A DNA stretch of 64,000 bases, taken from NCBI GenBank assembly GCA_024276465.1, contig JAJRXD010000081.1:34658-98657 (forward strand), given 5' to 3'. Positions 34,210 to 43,116 of the stretch are shown piece after piece (position 1 is the stretch's first letter; each line of letters starts with the position of its first letter). Source of the DNA: Deltaproteobacteria bacterium. GTDB lineage: Bacteria; Desulfobacterota; WTBG01; CAIYCZ01; CAIRTM01. The notes under the pieces were generated by a model that was not told where the DNA came from, did no database searches, and was given only the letters and a program-made list of their open reading frames with translations. The position numbers were made by a program, and so were the translations under genes.

Positions 34210-35406
34210 ATGAATGTTTTGCTTACAGGGGCAACGGGGTTTTTAGGCAGTCACCTGGTGCCTGAATTAGTTAAGGAGGGCTGTAAAGTTACCTGCCTTT
34301 TACGCCCTCAAAACAAAAAAGATGCAGTTAGCAGGCTTCGCGAGAGCCTTGAGAACACATGCAGTGATCAGGCGATGGTTGAAGGGATTTTCCCCCACAT
34401 TACTGTTTTAGAGGGGGATATAGTACAGGACAGGCTGGGCCTTGAGGAAAAAGTCTATTGTTTGCTCAGGGATGAAACAGACCATATCCTGCACTGTGCT
34501 GCCTCAACAAGCTTTTCTCCTGATGTTGAAAAAGAACAGTGGAAGTCCAATGTGGGGGGGACAGAGAATCTCGTCCGCCTTGCCCTTGAAGCCGGGCCGT
34601 CTGTCGGGTTTCATTATGTTGGTACGGCATATGTTGCGGGGGACAGGGACGGTGTTGTTTACGAAAACGAGCTTGACGTGGGCCAGGGCTTTTATAACGG
34701 GTATGAAAAGAGCAAATGTTTTGCAGAAAAAATGCTTCACAGGTACAGCCTGGAAAAGGGGTTGAACCTGACTGTTTACAGGCCGAGCATAATTGTAGGC
34801 GATTCCAGTACAGGCAGGACAGTGCTTTTCAACGGAATGTACCTTTTTGTCAGGTTCCTGCAGGTGGCAAAGCAGTCTTTCAATGAGACTGACAGCCGGG
34901 GAAGGGTAAAAGTGCCGATCCGCCTTCTGGGAAATCCGGAGGTAACCAAAAATTTTGTGCATATTGATTACGTGGTAGAAATGATTAAAGCCATATTTAC
35001 ACATCCGGAGGCCCATGGGAAGACATATCATATTACGCATGATAATCCCCCCACACTTGGCTTTATCAGGGAGGTCATTCTGGACTTAATTGGTGTCACT
35101 GACACGCAGCTGGTCGGCCAGGAATCATTTAACATGGAACCTGCAACAGATCTTGAGGACCTTCTGAGACAGCAGATAAATTTTTATGCCCCATATCTCC
35201 AGAAAGAGCCGTCATTTGACACAAGCAATATTAAATCGGCAATTCCACCAGGACAGTGTCCTGAGTGCCCGCCAATGGACAGGAAAGCTCTTGAAACACT
35301 TTTTTCCTATGCTGTTAAATCTAAATGGGGACGAAAAAAGGTTTCACAGGAGACTGTTCCCGTACAGCTGCCTGGACAGACCGCGAGACAGGGTAAAGGC
35401 AGATGA
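34210..35406 (+). CDS. NAD(P)-dependent thioester-reductase-like extended SDR
   Basis: A 398-residue extended SDR of the NAD_binding_4/male-sterility type, beginning VLLTGATGFLGSHLV, then VTCLLRP, HCAASTSF, and a YxxxK pair in YNGYEKSKCFAEKML, with TVYRPSIIVGDS. Members of this group reductively release acyl chains from carrier proteins as aldehydes or alcohols, as in fatty-alcohol and heterocyst-glycolipid synthesis. Next to an ACP and KS genes, chain release to an alcohol is the best inference; a sugar epimerase-like role is less likely. Its stop overlaps the next start (ATGA). Confidence 0.84.
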   Translation: MNVLLTGATGFLGSHLVPELVKEGCKVTCLLRPQNKKDAVSRLRESLENTCSDQAMVEGIFPHITVLEGDIVQDRLGLEEKVYCLLRDETDHILHCAASTSFSPDVEKEQWKSNVGGTENLVRLALEAGPSVGFHYVGTAYVAGDRDGVVYENELDVGQGFYNGYEKSKCFAEKMLHRYSLEKGLNLTVYRPSIIVGDSSTGRTVLFNGMYLFVRFLQVAKQSFNETDSRGRVKVPIRLLGNPEVTKNFVHIDYVVEMIKAIFTHPEAHGKTYHITHDNPPTLGFIREVILDLIGVTDTQLVGQESFNMEPATDLEDLLRQQINFYAPYLQKEPSFDTSNIKSAIPPGQCPECPPMDRKALETLFSYAVKSKWGRKKVSQETVPVQLPGQTARQGKGR

Positions 35407-36335
35407 GATTTTTAATGGTTGACCGGATCTATGAGCTGAATAGCGGAAAGAGCGCAAAGGGCGTAAAAAACATCTCCTGGGATGATGATTTTCTTGAGGA
35501 GGTTTTTCCTGGCATCCCGGTTTTTTCTTCTGTCATAGCAGCTGAGGCAGCTGCACAGCTGGTATCATGGATAATCATGGAAGCAGGAGATTTTACCCTT
35601 AAGCCGGTTATTACGCTGGTTGACAGCTATGCATGCAGCGGGCAGATCATGCCGGGGGACCAGCTTGAGCTGCAGGGAGAGATAGAGAGCTTCAGCGGGG
35701 AGAGTGCTCTTGCACATGGAAAAGCACTTATTAACGGACACCCTGTTGTTGAGCTGAATCATGCTGTCTGTTACCTTTACCCGCTTGAGAAGCTGGACCC
35801 CCCAGACAGAGCCAGGATGCGGTTCAGGAACCTGTATGATGAGGGGTATGCTTTATCCGCTGGAAAAACATTTCACCAGCCGCAGGCAGTGCAGGAGGGA
35901 AAGGCTTCAGGCAAAAGAAAAACCGTGGACATGATTTTAAGCTGTGATGAGCCTGAAAGAATGCAGGGGATAAAGAATGTGACAGCCACACAGGACTATT
36001 TTAATGACCACTTTCCTTTGATGCCGGTACTGCCCGGGGTTGTTATAATTGAGTCCATGGTTGATCTTTCGAAAATGCTTCTGGAGCGGGTTTTGGCTGG
36101 CCGAAGCATGAAAAGGCCTCTGTTAAGCCACATAAATAAAATAAAGTTCAGAAAGTCTGTCAGGCCCGGAGACCAGCTTTTAGTTGATGCAAAACTTAAA
36201 AATTTCTCCCTGGAGAAAAGTGCTGTTACGGTAAGGGCCATGGTAAGCGGAAAAAATGTGGCAACAGCGACCGTGGAGCTGGAGCTTTTTGATGAAGAAG
36301 AATACAGGGCAAAGTTTTTTAAAAGCAGAAACTAA
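35403..36335 (+). CDS. Double-hotdog 3-hydroxyacyl-ACP dehydratase
   Basis: A 310-residue protein with two FabZ-like hotdog domains. The C-terminal one (about 170-310) keeps the catalytic set DYFNDHFPLMPVLPGVVIIESM, with His in HFP and Glu in IESM. The N-terminal one (1-150) has the matching block FLEEVFPGIPVFSSVIAAEA, in which the catalytic His is lost, so it is probably structural. It should dehydrate 3-hydroxyacyl-ACP made by the KS/KR pair. The start overlaps the reductase stop by 4 bases, and its 3' end overlaps the convergent sulfotransferase gene by 4 bases. Confidence 0.87.
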   Translation: MRFLMVDRIYELNSGKSAKGVKNISWDDDFLEEVFPGIPVFSSVIAAEAAAQLVSWIIMEAGDFTLKPVITLVDSYACSGQIMPGDQLELQGEIESFSGESALAHGKALINGHPVVELNHAVCYLYPLEKLDPPDRARMRFRNLYDEGYALSAGKTFHQPQAVQEGKASGKRKTVDMILSCDEPERMQGIKNVTATQDYFNDHFPLMPVLPGVVIIESMVDLSKMLLERVLAGRSMKRPLLSHINKIKFRKSVRPGDQLLVDAKLKNFSLEKSAVTVRAMVSGKNVATATVELELFDEEEYRAKFFKSRN

Positions 36336-36958
36336 ATTTTATCCCCTGTTTTTCGCTGGCGGTAAAGGCCCTGGTCAACAGCAGTTATCATCTGCCGGAG
36401 ATCCAGGGGGGTGTCAAGAAACCCGGCTATCTCCTCAACGTGTGAGGCTGGCTGCTCAAGAAGATTGTTGTAGCTGACATTAATACGCTTAATATTGCGC
36501 TGGGTATCAATCCAGGAATCCACCCGGCTCAAATGCTTTCTGAACATCCCGGCCATCTTTTCATCGCCTACACTTGAAGGATCTTCCCTGCGGCTTGCCA
36601 GCATTTTCCTTTGTGACGCCAAAACCTCTGACATCTCGCGGTGCATGAAAATCACCCTGTACATAAAGTTAGCAGGCAGATGCAGGAGCAGGGCAGATAT
36701 AACCTTTACGGCTTTTCCCCCAGCCTCCTTCAGCCAGGCATTGTCACCTTTCGGAAGCTTTTTTACAGGCTCAAATTCATAATAGCCGCGCGGGTTATCA
36801 TTATCAGGGGTTCTTAAATTGTCAGTTAGAACAGGAATTCCACCCCTTTCAAGCATGCCCATCATCATGGATGTTCCTGAGCGCGGCAGGCCGGATACAA
36901 TGATGACGGTTTGGGAATCCTCGAAATTTTTATATTTTGTCACCTGGGCTCCATTCAT
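36332..36958 (-). CDS. Sulfotransferase, small form
   Basis: A protein of about 208 residues (MNGAQVTKYK start at 36958) with the PAPS loop SGLPRSGTSMM near residues 22-32 and GGIPVLTD, GYYEFEPVKKL and VIFMHREMSEVLASQ as later family blocks. The frame is open to an ATG at 37027, which would overlap the upstream gene by 98 bases; the shorter start is preferred. It faces the dehydratase gene tail to tail with a 4-base overlap. Small single-domain sulfotransferases of this kind sulfate small or lipid acceptors. Confidence 0.82.
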   Translation of the reverse strand: MNGAQVTKYKNFEDSQTVIIVSGLPRSGTSMMMGMLERGGIPVLTDNLRTPDNDNPRGYYEFEPVKKLPKGDNAWLKEAGGKAVKVISALLLHLPANFMYRVIFMHREMSEVLASQRKMLASRREDPSSVGDEKMAGMFRKHLSRVDSWIDTQRNIKRINVSYNNLLEQPASHVEEIAGFLDTPLDLRQMITAVDQGLYRQRKTGDKI

Positions 36959-37901
36959 ATATCTTTTCAGGGTTTTCAATATAGTTTCTGAAATGGCCAA
37001 AAAACGGGAACAGGGTGCCCCCGTCAAATGCCCTGTGGTCGAAGGTGGAGAACAGGGTTATCATATGGCGGGGGACCACCTGATTGTCAACCACCCTGGG
37101 TGCTAAATGTAAATCACCAAGACCAAACATGATCAGTTCCGGAGGAGTTATCACTGTTATGGTCTGATTGCCCGTTGTTTCCATGCCAATGTTTGCAAGC
37201 GTGCAGGTAGCGCCCAACAGGTCGGAAACCTGAAGCTTCTGTTCCTCCGGAACATCTATCAGGGAAGGGTCCGGTTTGTCCCGTCCCCACAGCAAAGAAC
37301 GAAGAAGCATCCACATTCCGCGTATCTCCTTGAAGTTTAGCTGTTTTAATGCGGTTTTTATATATGTCACAGCTGCTCTTCTGTACAGTTCGTTTGCGTC
37401 TGTTTTCCTTGACCGGCGGGTAAGATCCCTCATTTCACTGGCTACGGTCTCAATGCTTTTCAGATGGGGGTTGGGGATTACAGGCTTTATGACACCAAAT
37501 TTTGTGTTGACAGTGTAACTTATGTTTATATCTTCAGCAAGGTACAGGGTGCCCCCGTTTCGCCAGTGCCTGTAATCCAGAAATGAATTGAGGGTTGGGG
37601 TGTGGTACAGGCTGTGTGCTATTGCCTTCAGAAAGAAGGCCGAGAAATTCTTTCGAATAGCCAGCTTAAGGCGGATCTCCACTGGAGATTCAGACCTGTC
37701 TTTTTTTAATTCCGCTGATGTCTCCCTGGCATATTCCATAAGCCGGGTAATATCATAGTGAACCACACCCCCTGCGTGAGGTATGCTCCTGGCAGACTGG
37801 GAGAGCATATATGATACGCTCTGCCGGCTGAAGCTGAGTGGTATGGCTTCCCTGACTTTTACATGCTTCAGTAAATATGCAATTTTGTAGTCTTGAAACA
37901 T
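36930..37901 (-). CDS. Free-standing 2-oxoacid dehydrogenase-type (E2) acyltransferase domain
   Basis: A 323-residue protein matching only the catalytic core of dihydrolipoyl acyltransferases, with no lipoyl or E1/E3-binding domain. It has TVNTKFGVIKPVIPNP in the middle and the catalytic block STFDHRAFDGG (His289, Asp293) near the C terminus. E2 cores use the fold shared with chloramphenicol acetyltransferase to move acyl groups from a thioester to an alcohol, amine or thiol. In this setting it may acylate a sugar or alcohol. It overlaps the sulfotransferase gene by 29 bases and is probably cotranscribed with it. The acyl donor and acceptor are unknown. Confidence 0.82.
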   Translation of the reverse strand: MFQDYKIAYLLKHVKVREAIPLSFSRQSVSYMLSQSARSIPHAGGVVHYDITRLMEYARETSAELKKDRSESPVEIRLKLAIRKNFSAFFLKAIAHSLYHTPTLNSFLDYRHWRNGGTLYLAEDINISYTVNTKFGVIKPVIPNPHLKSIETVASEMRDLTRRSRKTDANELYRRAAVTYIKTALKQLNFKEIRGMWMLLRSLLWGRDKPDPSLIDVPEEQKLQVSDLLGATCTLANIGMETTGNQTITVITPPELIMFGLGDLHLAPRVVDNQVVPRHMITLFSTFDHRAFDGGTLFPFFGHFRNYIENPEKIYEWSPGDKI

Positions 37902-38210
37902 GGTGCTGTTCGATTTAAAATAATTTTTTGCAGAGTTCTGTCAATTGACGTTCTGCAAAAGCATCCGGCTTGTGCAGAACGTCAATTGCATTTATCCATA
38001 TACCTATTATCTTTTAACTATTAAGACTGTCAATAAAAATATGGACAATGTGGGGATTGCCACTCATCATTCGTCATTTTCCGAATTGTTATCGGGATCT
38101 TCGATCAGCGTTCGAACAGGTACGCCTCATTCCTGGAGGATTTGCGCGCCTTGAATTTGAAGCTTTTTACTTTGCCATCGAATTTTTACTTTTTACGGCT
38201 TCATCAATCT
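37902..38210. other. 309-base intergenic region
   Basis: A gap between two minus-strand genes. It contains a perfect 16-bp inverted repeat (37942-37988) and an AT-rich tail with two tttttactt words (38164-38194). No gene is supported; short open frames here lack conserved features. Confidence 0.5.
37942..37988. repeat. Perfect 16-bp inverted repeat
   Basis: CAATTGACGTTCTGCA (37942-37957) is exactly complementary to 37973-37988, with a 15-base loop. It lies about 40 bases upstream of the acyltransferase start on the minus strand. No T run follows, so it could be a regulator site or a mobile palindrome, less likely a terminator. Confidence 0.75.
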
Positions 38211-39059
38211 TTACTTGGAAAAGCGGGAAGCTGCTTTTTTAAGAATCCATTTCTTAAAGCCAAGGCCATAGAACAGGCTGATAGTTTTGAAATAAAGCTT
38301 TGGGAAAAGGCGTTTTGACAGCCAGCCGAATTTGGCATCAGCCTGGGGCAGAACGTACAGGCGGTTTTTCTCAACTGCCCTGATTACATGTCCGGCAACC
38401 TCGGCTGCAGTCATGGATGCAGTGTCAAACAGATACTTTGCTATCTGGCGCTGCTCGTCGGTTTCATAGCGAAGGGACTCAAAAAGGTTGGAAGAAAACA
38501 TTGACGGGCAGACAGCTGTGATGCCGATATTGTCAGGAGCAAGCTCTGTCCGCAGGGTCTCGGAAAGGCTGATCACAGCAGCTTTTGTTGCATTGTAGGC
38601 ACCCATTTCAGGCAGGCTTATGATCCCTGCAATTGAGGCAACATTTACAATATGGCCCTGGCCCTGCTGCTTCATCCGTGGAATAAAAGCATGGCATCCA
38701 TGGAGAACACCCCACAAATTAACATCAATAATCCATTTCCAGTTTTCAATTGGTGTGGTGGCAATATATCCTGTACAGGTTACACCTGCGTTGTTTACCA
38801 GCAGGTCTACGCCTTCCCATTTTTCAAATGCCCTGCAGGCCATCTCTTCAACCTGTTTTAAGTTCCTGACATCACATTGCATGGCACAGCCCTTCCCGCC
38901 TGCCTGCTGAACCATCCGAAGGGTCTCAACAGCCCTTTCTTCCCTGATGTCAGAAACCAGAATGTCCCAGTTTCTTCTGGCTATTCCCAGGGCAATTTCA
39001 CGGCCAAGGCCGCTTCCTGCACCTGTTATTACAGCCCTTTTACCTTTGAGTCTTTTCAT
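38211..39059 (-). CDS. Short-chain dehydrogenase/reductase
   Basis: A 282-residue classical SDR with the cofactor loop ITGAGSGLGREIA, NNAGVTCTG, NVASIAG and the YxxxK pair in MGAYNATKAA. The extended C-terminal tail (about 230-282, with GLGFKKWILKKAA) is basic and amphipathic, which suggests membrane association. It is the second SDR of the cluster and differs from the FabG-type ketoreductase, so it may oxidise or reduce a released lipid alcohol or ketone. Substrate unknown. Confidence 0.85.
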   Translation of the reverse strand: MKRLKGKRAVITGAGSGLGREIALGIARRNWDILVSDIREERAVETLRMVQQAGGKGCAMQCDVRNLKQVEEMACRAFEKWEGVDLLVNNAGVTCTGYIATTPIENWKWIIDVNLWGVLHGCHAFIPRMKQQGQGHIVNVASIAGIISLPEMGAYNATKAAVISLSETLRTELAPDNIGITAVCPSMFSSNLFESLRYETDEQRQIAKYLFDTASMTAAEVAGHVIRAVEKNRLYVLPQADAKFGWLSKRLFPKLYFKTISLFYGLGFKKWILKKAASRFSK

Positions 39060-39202
39060 ATAGTGTCTATTCCTGTGCGCAGGAACAATGCCTGTAAACA
39101 GCTCTCCCCGGTTTTACCTTTTGTGCTGCACGGAAACATGCCCGGGGAAAAGGATCTTTCACGGCTGGAGCGAAGCAGGGAAAGGTCTCCATGGCAGGCT
39201 GT

Positions 39203-40609
39203 TTACTCAGGCAGACTGCTCAGTTTTACCTCTAAACGCTTAAGCAAAGTTTTTAAAAACGGCAGCTGATCATGGTCCCAGCCGCTTGTTATGCCAGCTA
39301 CTTCAGGGGCCATCAGTATGGTTCCGTGATCCATGTTTTTCAGAACCACGTAGTCTGTTGACTGCCTTGGGAAAATAGCTGAATATGTGTCTGCTGCCCC
39401 GTCGTTAGGGGTGTTTTCTGTTTTCCACTTGTTTTTTGCGCTGTGAACAAGAAAATTGGTGCCAACCCTCATCTCCGGCAGGAATTTTGGAACCATACAG
39501 CAGATGGAGATAATGGCCTTTGAGCCGGCAATTTTATCAAAAGCGTTTTGAATATTCGGCGGGCCCTCACCTGTTGGGGTGTTTTTGTCCTGCAAATAAT
39601 AGTTGATACGATACCTTTGCGTTCTTAAAACAAAATGCAGTATCCTGTTTGCAAGCAGTGTATCTGCAGTTTGCTCAACGATGTATTTTTCCAGAACAAG
39701 CTTAATAGCATATCCTACTGGATCGGAATCTGTAATTCCCTCTTCCTCTGCTATGTTTTCCAGGTTTGTTTCACTGCTTTTATCACCCTGAACAAAGGTG
39801 TTAAGAAAAACAGCGCCCTTGATTTTATTGAAAATTCTTTCTTTTTTTTCGGCCGGCCATGACCTTACAAGGGTGTCCCGGAATATCTTCCCCTCTGGTG
39901 TATCAGCTCCGTGAGCACCCGCAAGCTCAACAAGAAAATCGCAGATATTCAGCCCCCCGAAGCTGTGGCCCATTAAAACATACGGTTTGCCGGCAGACGC
40001 ATTATCACCGCTGTATTGCGCCTCGACAGCATCGATTGTTTCGGCAATCAAGTCAAGTTTATCGGTCCTGTCACCGGCATATTTTGGTTCACTGCTCTGG
40101 AAAAAATCAAGGCGCGTAAAAGATATACCGTGCCTGTTAAAAAAAGTCTCATAGGTTTTAAATGCACCCATGAACACAGTGTAATAATTTTCAATCCCGT
40201 TATCAAAGGAGGGACATACCTTGTTTAGAAAAAACTCTTCAAGAGCTTTTCCTTCAGTCGGATTCTGTTCAACAAACTCCTCTAAACCGGGTGATTTATT
40301 GCCCGTACAAAATCCGTAAAGCTCGCTGAACACATCAAAATCCCCACCGGGAAGAAGAATAAAATGATAATTTTTCAGGTTGTTAACAGCTGTTTCATCA
40401 AGCAGAAATTCTTGCCAGTCAGGATCTGTTTTAGCAAGCAGGTCAGGAATAAGGTCTGAATTATATTTTGTGAATTTTTTAAATTTAACAGATATATCGT
40501 TTCCGGTAAGATCATATTGTGTTTCATCTGCCAGTGTATATTCACAGCAACATATGGACTGAATGGCAAAACAGGCAAACAGAGATATTAAAGCTAAAAG
40601 TTTTTTCAT
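39203..40609 (-). CDS. Exported lipase-like alpha/beta hydrolase
   Basis: A 468-residue protein with an N-terminal signal peptide (LLALISLFACFAIQSICCC, cut near the Cys triplet or after LADE) and a nucleophile elbow YVLMGHSFGGLNICDF. A C-terminal MDHGTIL may hold the catalytic His. It is larger than simple lipases, with a long insert in the first third. A good ribosome binding site (GGAGG, 9 bases before ATG) is present. It could hydrolyse esters or process the cluster's lipid in the periplasm. A Cys-rich signal end leaves open that it is a lipoprotein. Confidence 0.78.
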   Translation of the reverse strand: MKKLLALISLFACFAIQSICCCEYTLADETQYDLTGNDISVKFKKFTKYNSDLIPDLLAKTDPDWQEFLLDETAVNNLKNYHFILLPGGDFDVFSELYGFCTGNKSPGLEEFVEQNPTEGKALEEFFLNKVCPSFDNGIENYYTVFMGAFKTYETFFNRHGISFTRLDFFQSSEPKYAGDRTDKLDLIAETIDAVEAQYSGDNASAGKPYVLMGHSFGGLNICDFLVELAGAHGADTPEGKIFRDTLVRSWPAEKKERIFNKIKGAVFLNTFVQGDKSSETNLENIAEEEGITDSDPVGYAIKLVLEKYIVEQTADTLLANRILHFVLRTQRYRINYYLQDKNTPTGEGPPNIQNAFDKIAGSKAIISICCMVPKFLPEMRVGTNFLVHSAKNKWKTENTPNDGAADTYSAIFPRQSTDYVVLKNMDHGTILMAPEVAGITSGWDHDQLPFLKTLLKRLEVKLSSLPE

Positions 40610-40892
40610 AGTATGTATCCTCCGAAAAAAGAGCAGTTATTGTTATAAAATAATGAACTGATTAAGCAAGAAGATTATCGGGTTTTTCTGAAAAAAGTTA
40701 ACCTTAAAATTATCCACGCTGAAAAACAGTACAGCTGCTGCAGCCTGTCAACAGGTTGGTTTCTGCAGGGTTAAAGAATAATTCAGGTTAAACTGCTCAG
40801 GGCTGTTTTCTCTGACAGATTCCTTGATTTAATCCCTGAAATATAGTAATTTTAGAACTTTTGATGTTAATAAAGGCCGTGTTTATTATCAG

Positions 40893-41762
40893 ATGATTAT
40901 GATCAGAAAAAAACTTTTTCAGATTGTCGCCCGGATACTTTTTCCCGACCTTGCCAGCAGCATGCTGGCCGAGGGGAGCTTTGACCCGTTCAAAAACAGT
41001 TTCAGCAGGGAAGAAATTGAAAACTGTTTCATGATTGAAGACAACGGTGCTGACACAACCATCTTCTGCTTTGCCGGCGGTGCAGTGCTCTATGCAGGGC
41101 TGCCTACTTTTGAATTCCGCAAGATACTGAAGGAAACAGGCCTCAGCTGCAACCTGGTTTTTTTCAGGGACATACGGCGCATGGGTTATCACATGGCACC
41201 TGACGGACAGCTCAATGGCCTTGAGTTTTACGAAAATAAGGTCAGAGAGCTGATGAGCTCTCTTGGCTCAACGTACAATGTGGCGCTGGGAGCTTCCCAC
41301 GGAGGCAGCGCGGCTTTTTACTTTGCATGTCGCTGTGGCATGGACAGGATTATTGCCTTTAATCCGGTTATTGAATGGAGAAAGTATGTAGGGCTCAAAG
41401 CATTTTTTTTAAGTGTCCTGAACACCAGATCGTTTACAGGGCAGGGGATTTTTCTCAGAAACATTGCCATGGCAATCGGTGCGCAGACGCTCCTGAAAAA
41501 AATGGAAAAAACACTTGGACGGGAAAACATCTGGGATGTAGTGCGGGAATACAGAAACCACCCTGAAAGACCGCACGCAACCGTTTTTTATGGCCAGAAG
41601 TACAGGCTTGACGTCACCCAGTCGTCCCTCATAAGAGATCTTCCCGAGGCACACCTGGTCGGCCTGCCCTATGATGATCACAACTGCGGGGCATACCTCA
41701 AGCAGCGGGGAGAGCTTGGCAGCACAATAGCAAAAGAGATTAAACTCCTTTCTGCTTCATGA
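40893..41762 (+). CDS. Alpha/beta hydrolase-like protein
   Basis: A 289-residue protein, probably cytosolic, with the elbow ALGASHGGSAAFYFAC (Ser135), a preceding strand TIFCFAGGAVLYAG, and YDDHNCGAYL near 262-271, where the catalytic His would lie. This matches the alpha/beta-hydrolase fold, but the closest family is not recognised. It runs divergently from the exported lipase and 20 bases before the GT1 gene, so it is likely the first gene of the operon running to 45224. It may be a thioesterase or acyltransferase for the lipid chain; this is a guess from context. Confidence 0.68.
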   Translation: MIMIRKKLFQIVARILFPDLASSMLAEGSFDPFKNSFSREEIENCFMIEDNGADTTIFCFAGGAVLYAGLPTFEFRKILKETGLSCNLVFFRDIRRMGYHMAPDGQLNGLEFYENKVRELMSSLGSTYNVALGASHGGSAAFYFACRCGMDRIIAFNPVIEWRKYVGLKAFFLSVLNTRSFTGQGIFLRNIAMAIGAQTLLKKMEKTLGRENIWDVVREYRNHPERPHATVFYGQKYRLDVTQSSLIRDLPEAHLVGLPYDDHNCGAYLKQRGELGSTIAKEIKLLSAS

Positions 41763-41782
41763 TACAGGATTAATTTTTATTA

Positions 41783-43075
41783 ATGGCAAAATTTCTTTTT
41801 ACGATAATTCCGGCATTCGGGCACATTAATCCGACATTGCCGGTGGCTGTTGAGCTTAAAAAAAGGGGCCACCAGGTAGGCTATGCCACGGGGGCTGACT
41901 TGAGCTACGCCATCGAGTCAGAGGGACTGCAGTTTTTTCCTGTTGGCTCTCCCGGCCTGAAGACTGACATGTCTGAAACAACAAAAAAGATGCTCAGCCA
42001 TAAGGGCATGGTGTGCAACTACTATTTTTTCAAGGTCATTGCGGAAGCAGATGAAAAAACCGTCAGCGGACTTCGTACGGTTGTTGAGCAGTACAGGCCC
42101 GATGTGCTCGTTGTTGACTCCATAACATATGCCGGAGCCCAGATGGCCGAGATCTTCGGGCTGCCCTGGGCAACATCCAGTGCGCTTGCCGGCATGATTC
42201 CCAGTTGTGATGCCCCGCCCTTTACTTCATGGGGGCTTCCACCTTCGGATAACCCGGCGGTAAAAGCCCTGTATTCAATCATCCGATGTGGGCAGAGATC
42301 AGTCCTGCGTTTTTTTGACCGTGATTTTAACCGGATCCGGGCCTCCCTGGGCCTTCCGCCTGTAAGGAACTGTGTGACAGAGAGTGCCCTGTCACCCTAC
42401 CTTATACTCATTCCAACATGCGAGGGGTTTGAATACAGGCGCTCGGACTGGCCCCCGCAGGCCCACCTGATAGGCCATTCTCCGTGGGGAAAGAGCGTTG
42501 ACGCAAATGATGACTTCAGGTGGATTGATGCTCTGCCTGATGACAGGCCACTGATTTACGCGTCTCTGGGAACTGTTCACGTATTCCGCTCCCTTGAATT
42601 TTACAGGATTGTTGCTGAGGCTTTTAGAAAAGAGCCATACCGGGTTGTAATGAGTGTGGGAAGCAGCATTGATCTTTCTGAATTTGACAGTCTGCCTGAC
42701 AATTTCAGGGTGGAGCGCTTTGTGCCTCACGCAAAGCTGTTCCCGCGCGCGGATGCGGTTATTCACCATGGTGGCCTGGGCATTGCTCATGACTGCATCT
42801 GCAACCGCATTCCCCAGGTCGTGGTTCCCATTGCACAGGACTCGGGCGAGTGGGCGCGAAGATGCACTGCAGCCGGAATTGCAGTTAAAATTCCATACCC
42901 CAGGCTCAATCCGGAGCGGCTTCGCGCTGCGGTTAATAAAATCCTGACGAACGAAACCATCCAGGAGAAAATAAAGGCCCTGCAGGCTGTCTTTCTCAGC
43001 AAAGACGCGGGTTTGGCCGGCGCAGACCTTCTTGAAAAGCTCTCCAGGACAAAGGCCCCTGTTTACCGTGCCTGA
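41783..43075 (+). CDS. GT1-family (MGT/UGT-like) glycosyltransferase
   Basis: A 430-residue GT-B enzyme of the UGT/macrolide type. The N-terminal half starts FLFTIIPAFGHINPTLPVAV with the acceptor-binding His in GHINP. The C-terminal half has LIYASLGTVHVF, FVPHAKLFPRADAVIHHGGL and PIAQDSGEWARRC, together the donor-binding signature of the family. Such enzymes glycosylate hydrophobic aglycones such as polyketides, carotenoids and lipids, which fits the nearby ketosynthase genes. Followed by a sugar nucleotidyltransferase. Confidence 0.9.
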   Translation: MAKFLFTIIPAFGHINPTLPVAVELKKRGHQVGYATGADLSYAIESEGLQFFPVGSPGLKTDMSETTKKMLSHKGMVCNYYFFKVIAEADEKTVSGLRTVVEQYRPDVLVVDSITYAGAQMAEIFGLPWATSSALAGMIPSCDAPPFTSWGLPPSDNPAVKALYSIIRCGQRSVLRFFDRDFNRIRASLGLPPVRNCVTESALSPYLILIPTCEGFEYRRSDWPPQAHLIGHSPWGKSVDANDDFRWIDALPDDRPLIYASLGTVHVFRSLEFYRIVAEAFRKEPYRVVMSVGSSIDLSEFDSLPDNFRVERFVPHAKLFPRADAVIHHGGLGIAHDCICNRIPQVVVPIAQDSGEWARRCTAAGIAVKIPYPRLNPERLRAAVNKILTNETIQEKIKALQAVFLSKDAGLAGADLLEKLSRTKAPVYRA

Positions 43076-43116
43076 TCCAAAGCCTTCTACAACTTATTAT
43101 GAAAGGAAAAAAACAG

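Noticed and set aside
34210..35406. Sugar epimerase belonging to the polysaccharide locus
   Set aside because: The fold is shared, but the gene is tightly coupled to ACP, KS and dehydratase genes, and the sequence is closer to acyl-thioester reductases.
40797..41192. Minus-strand 131-residue frame
   Set aside because: It is opposite the well-supported alpha/beta hydrolase gene and shows no conserved pattern.
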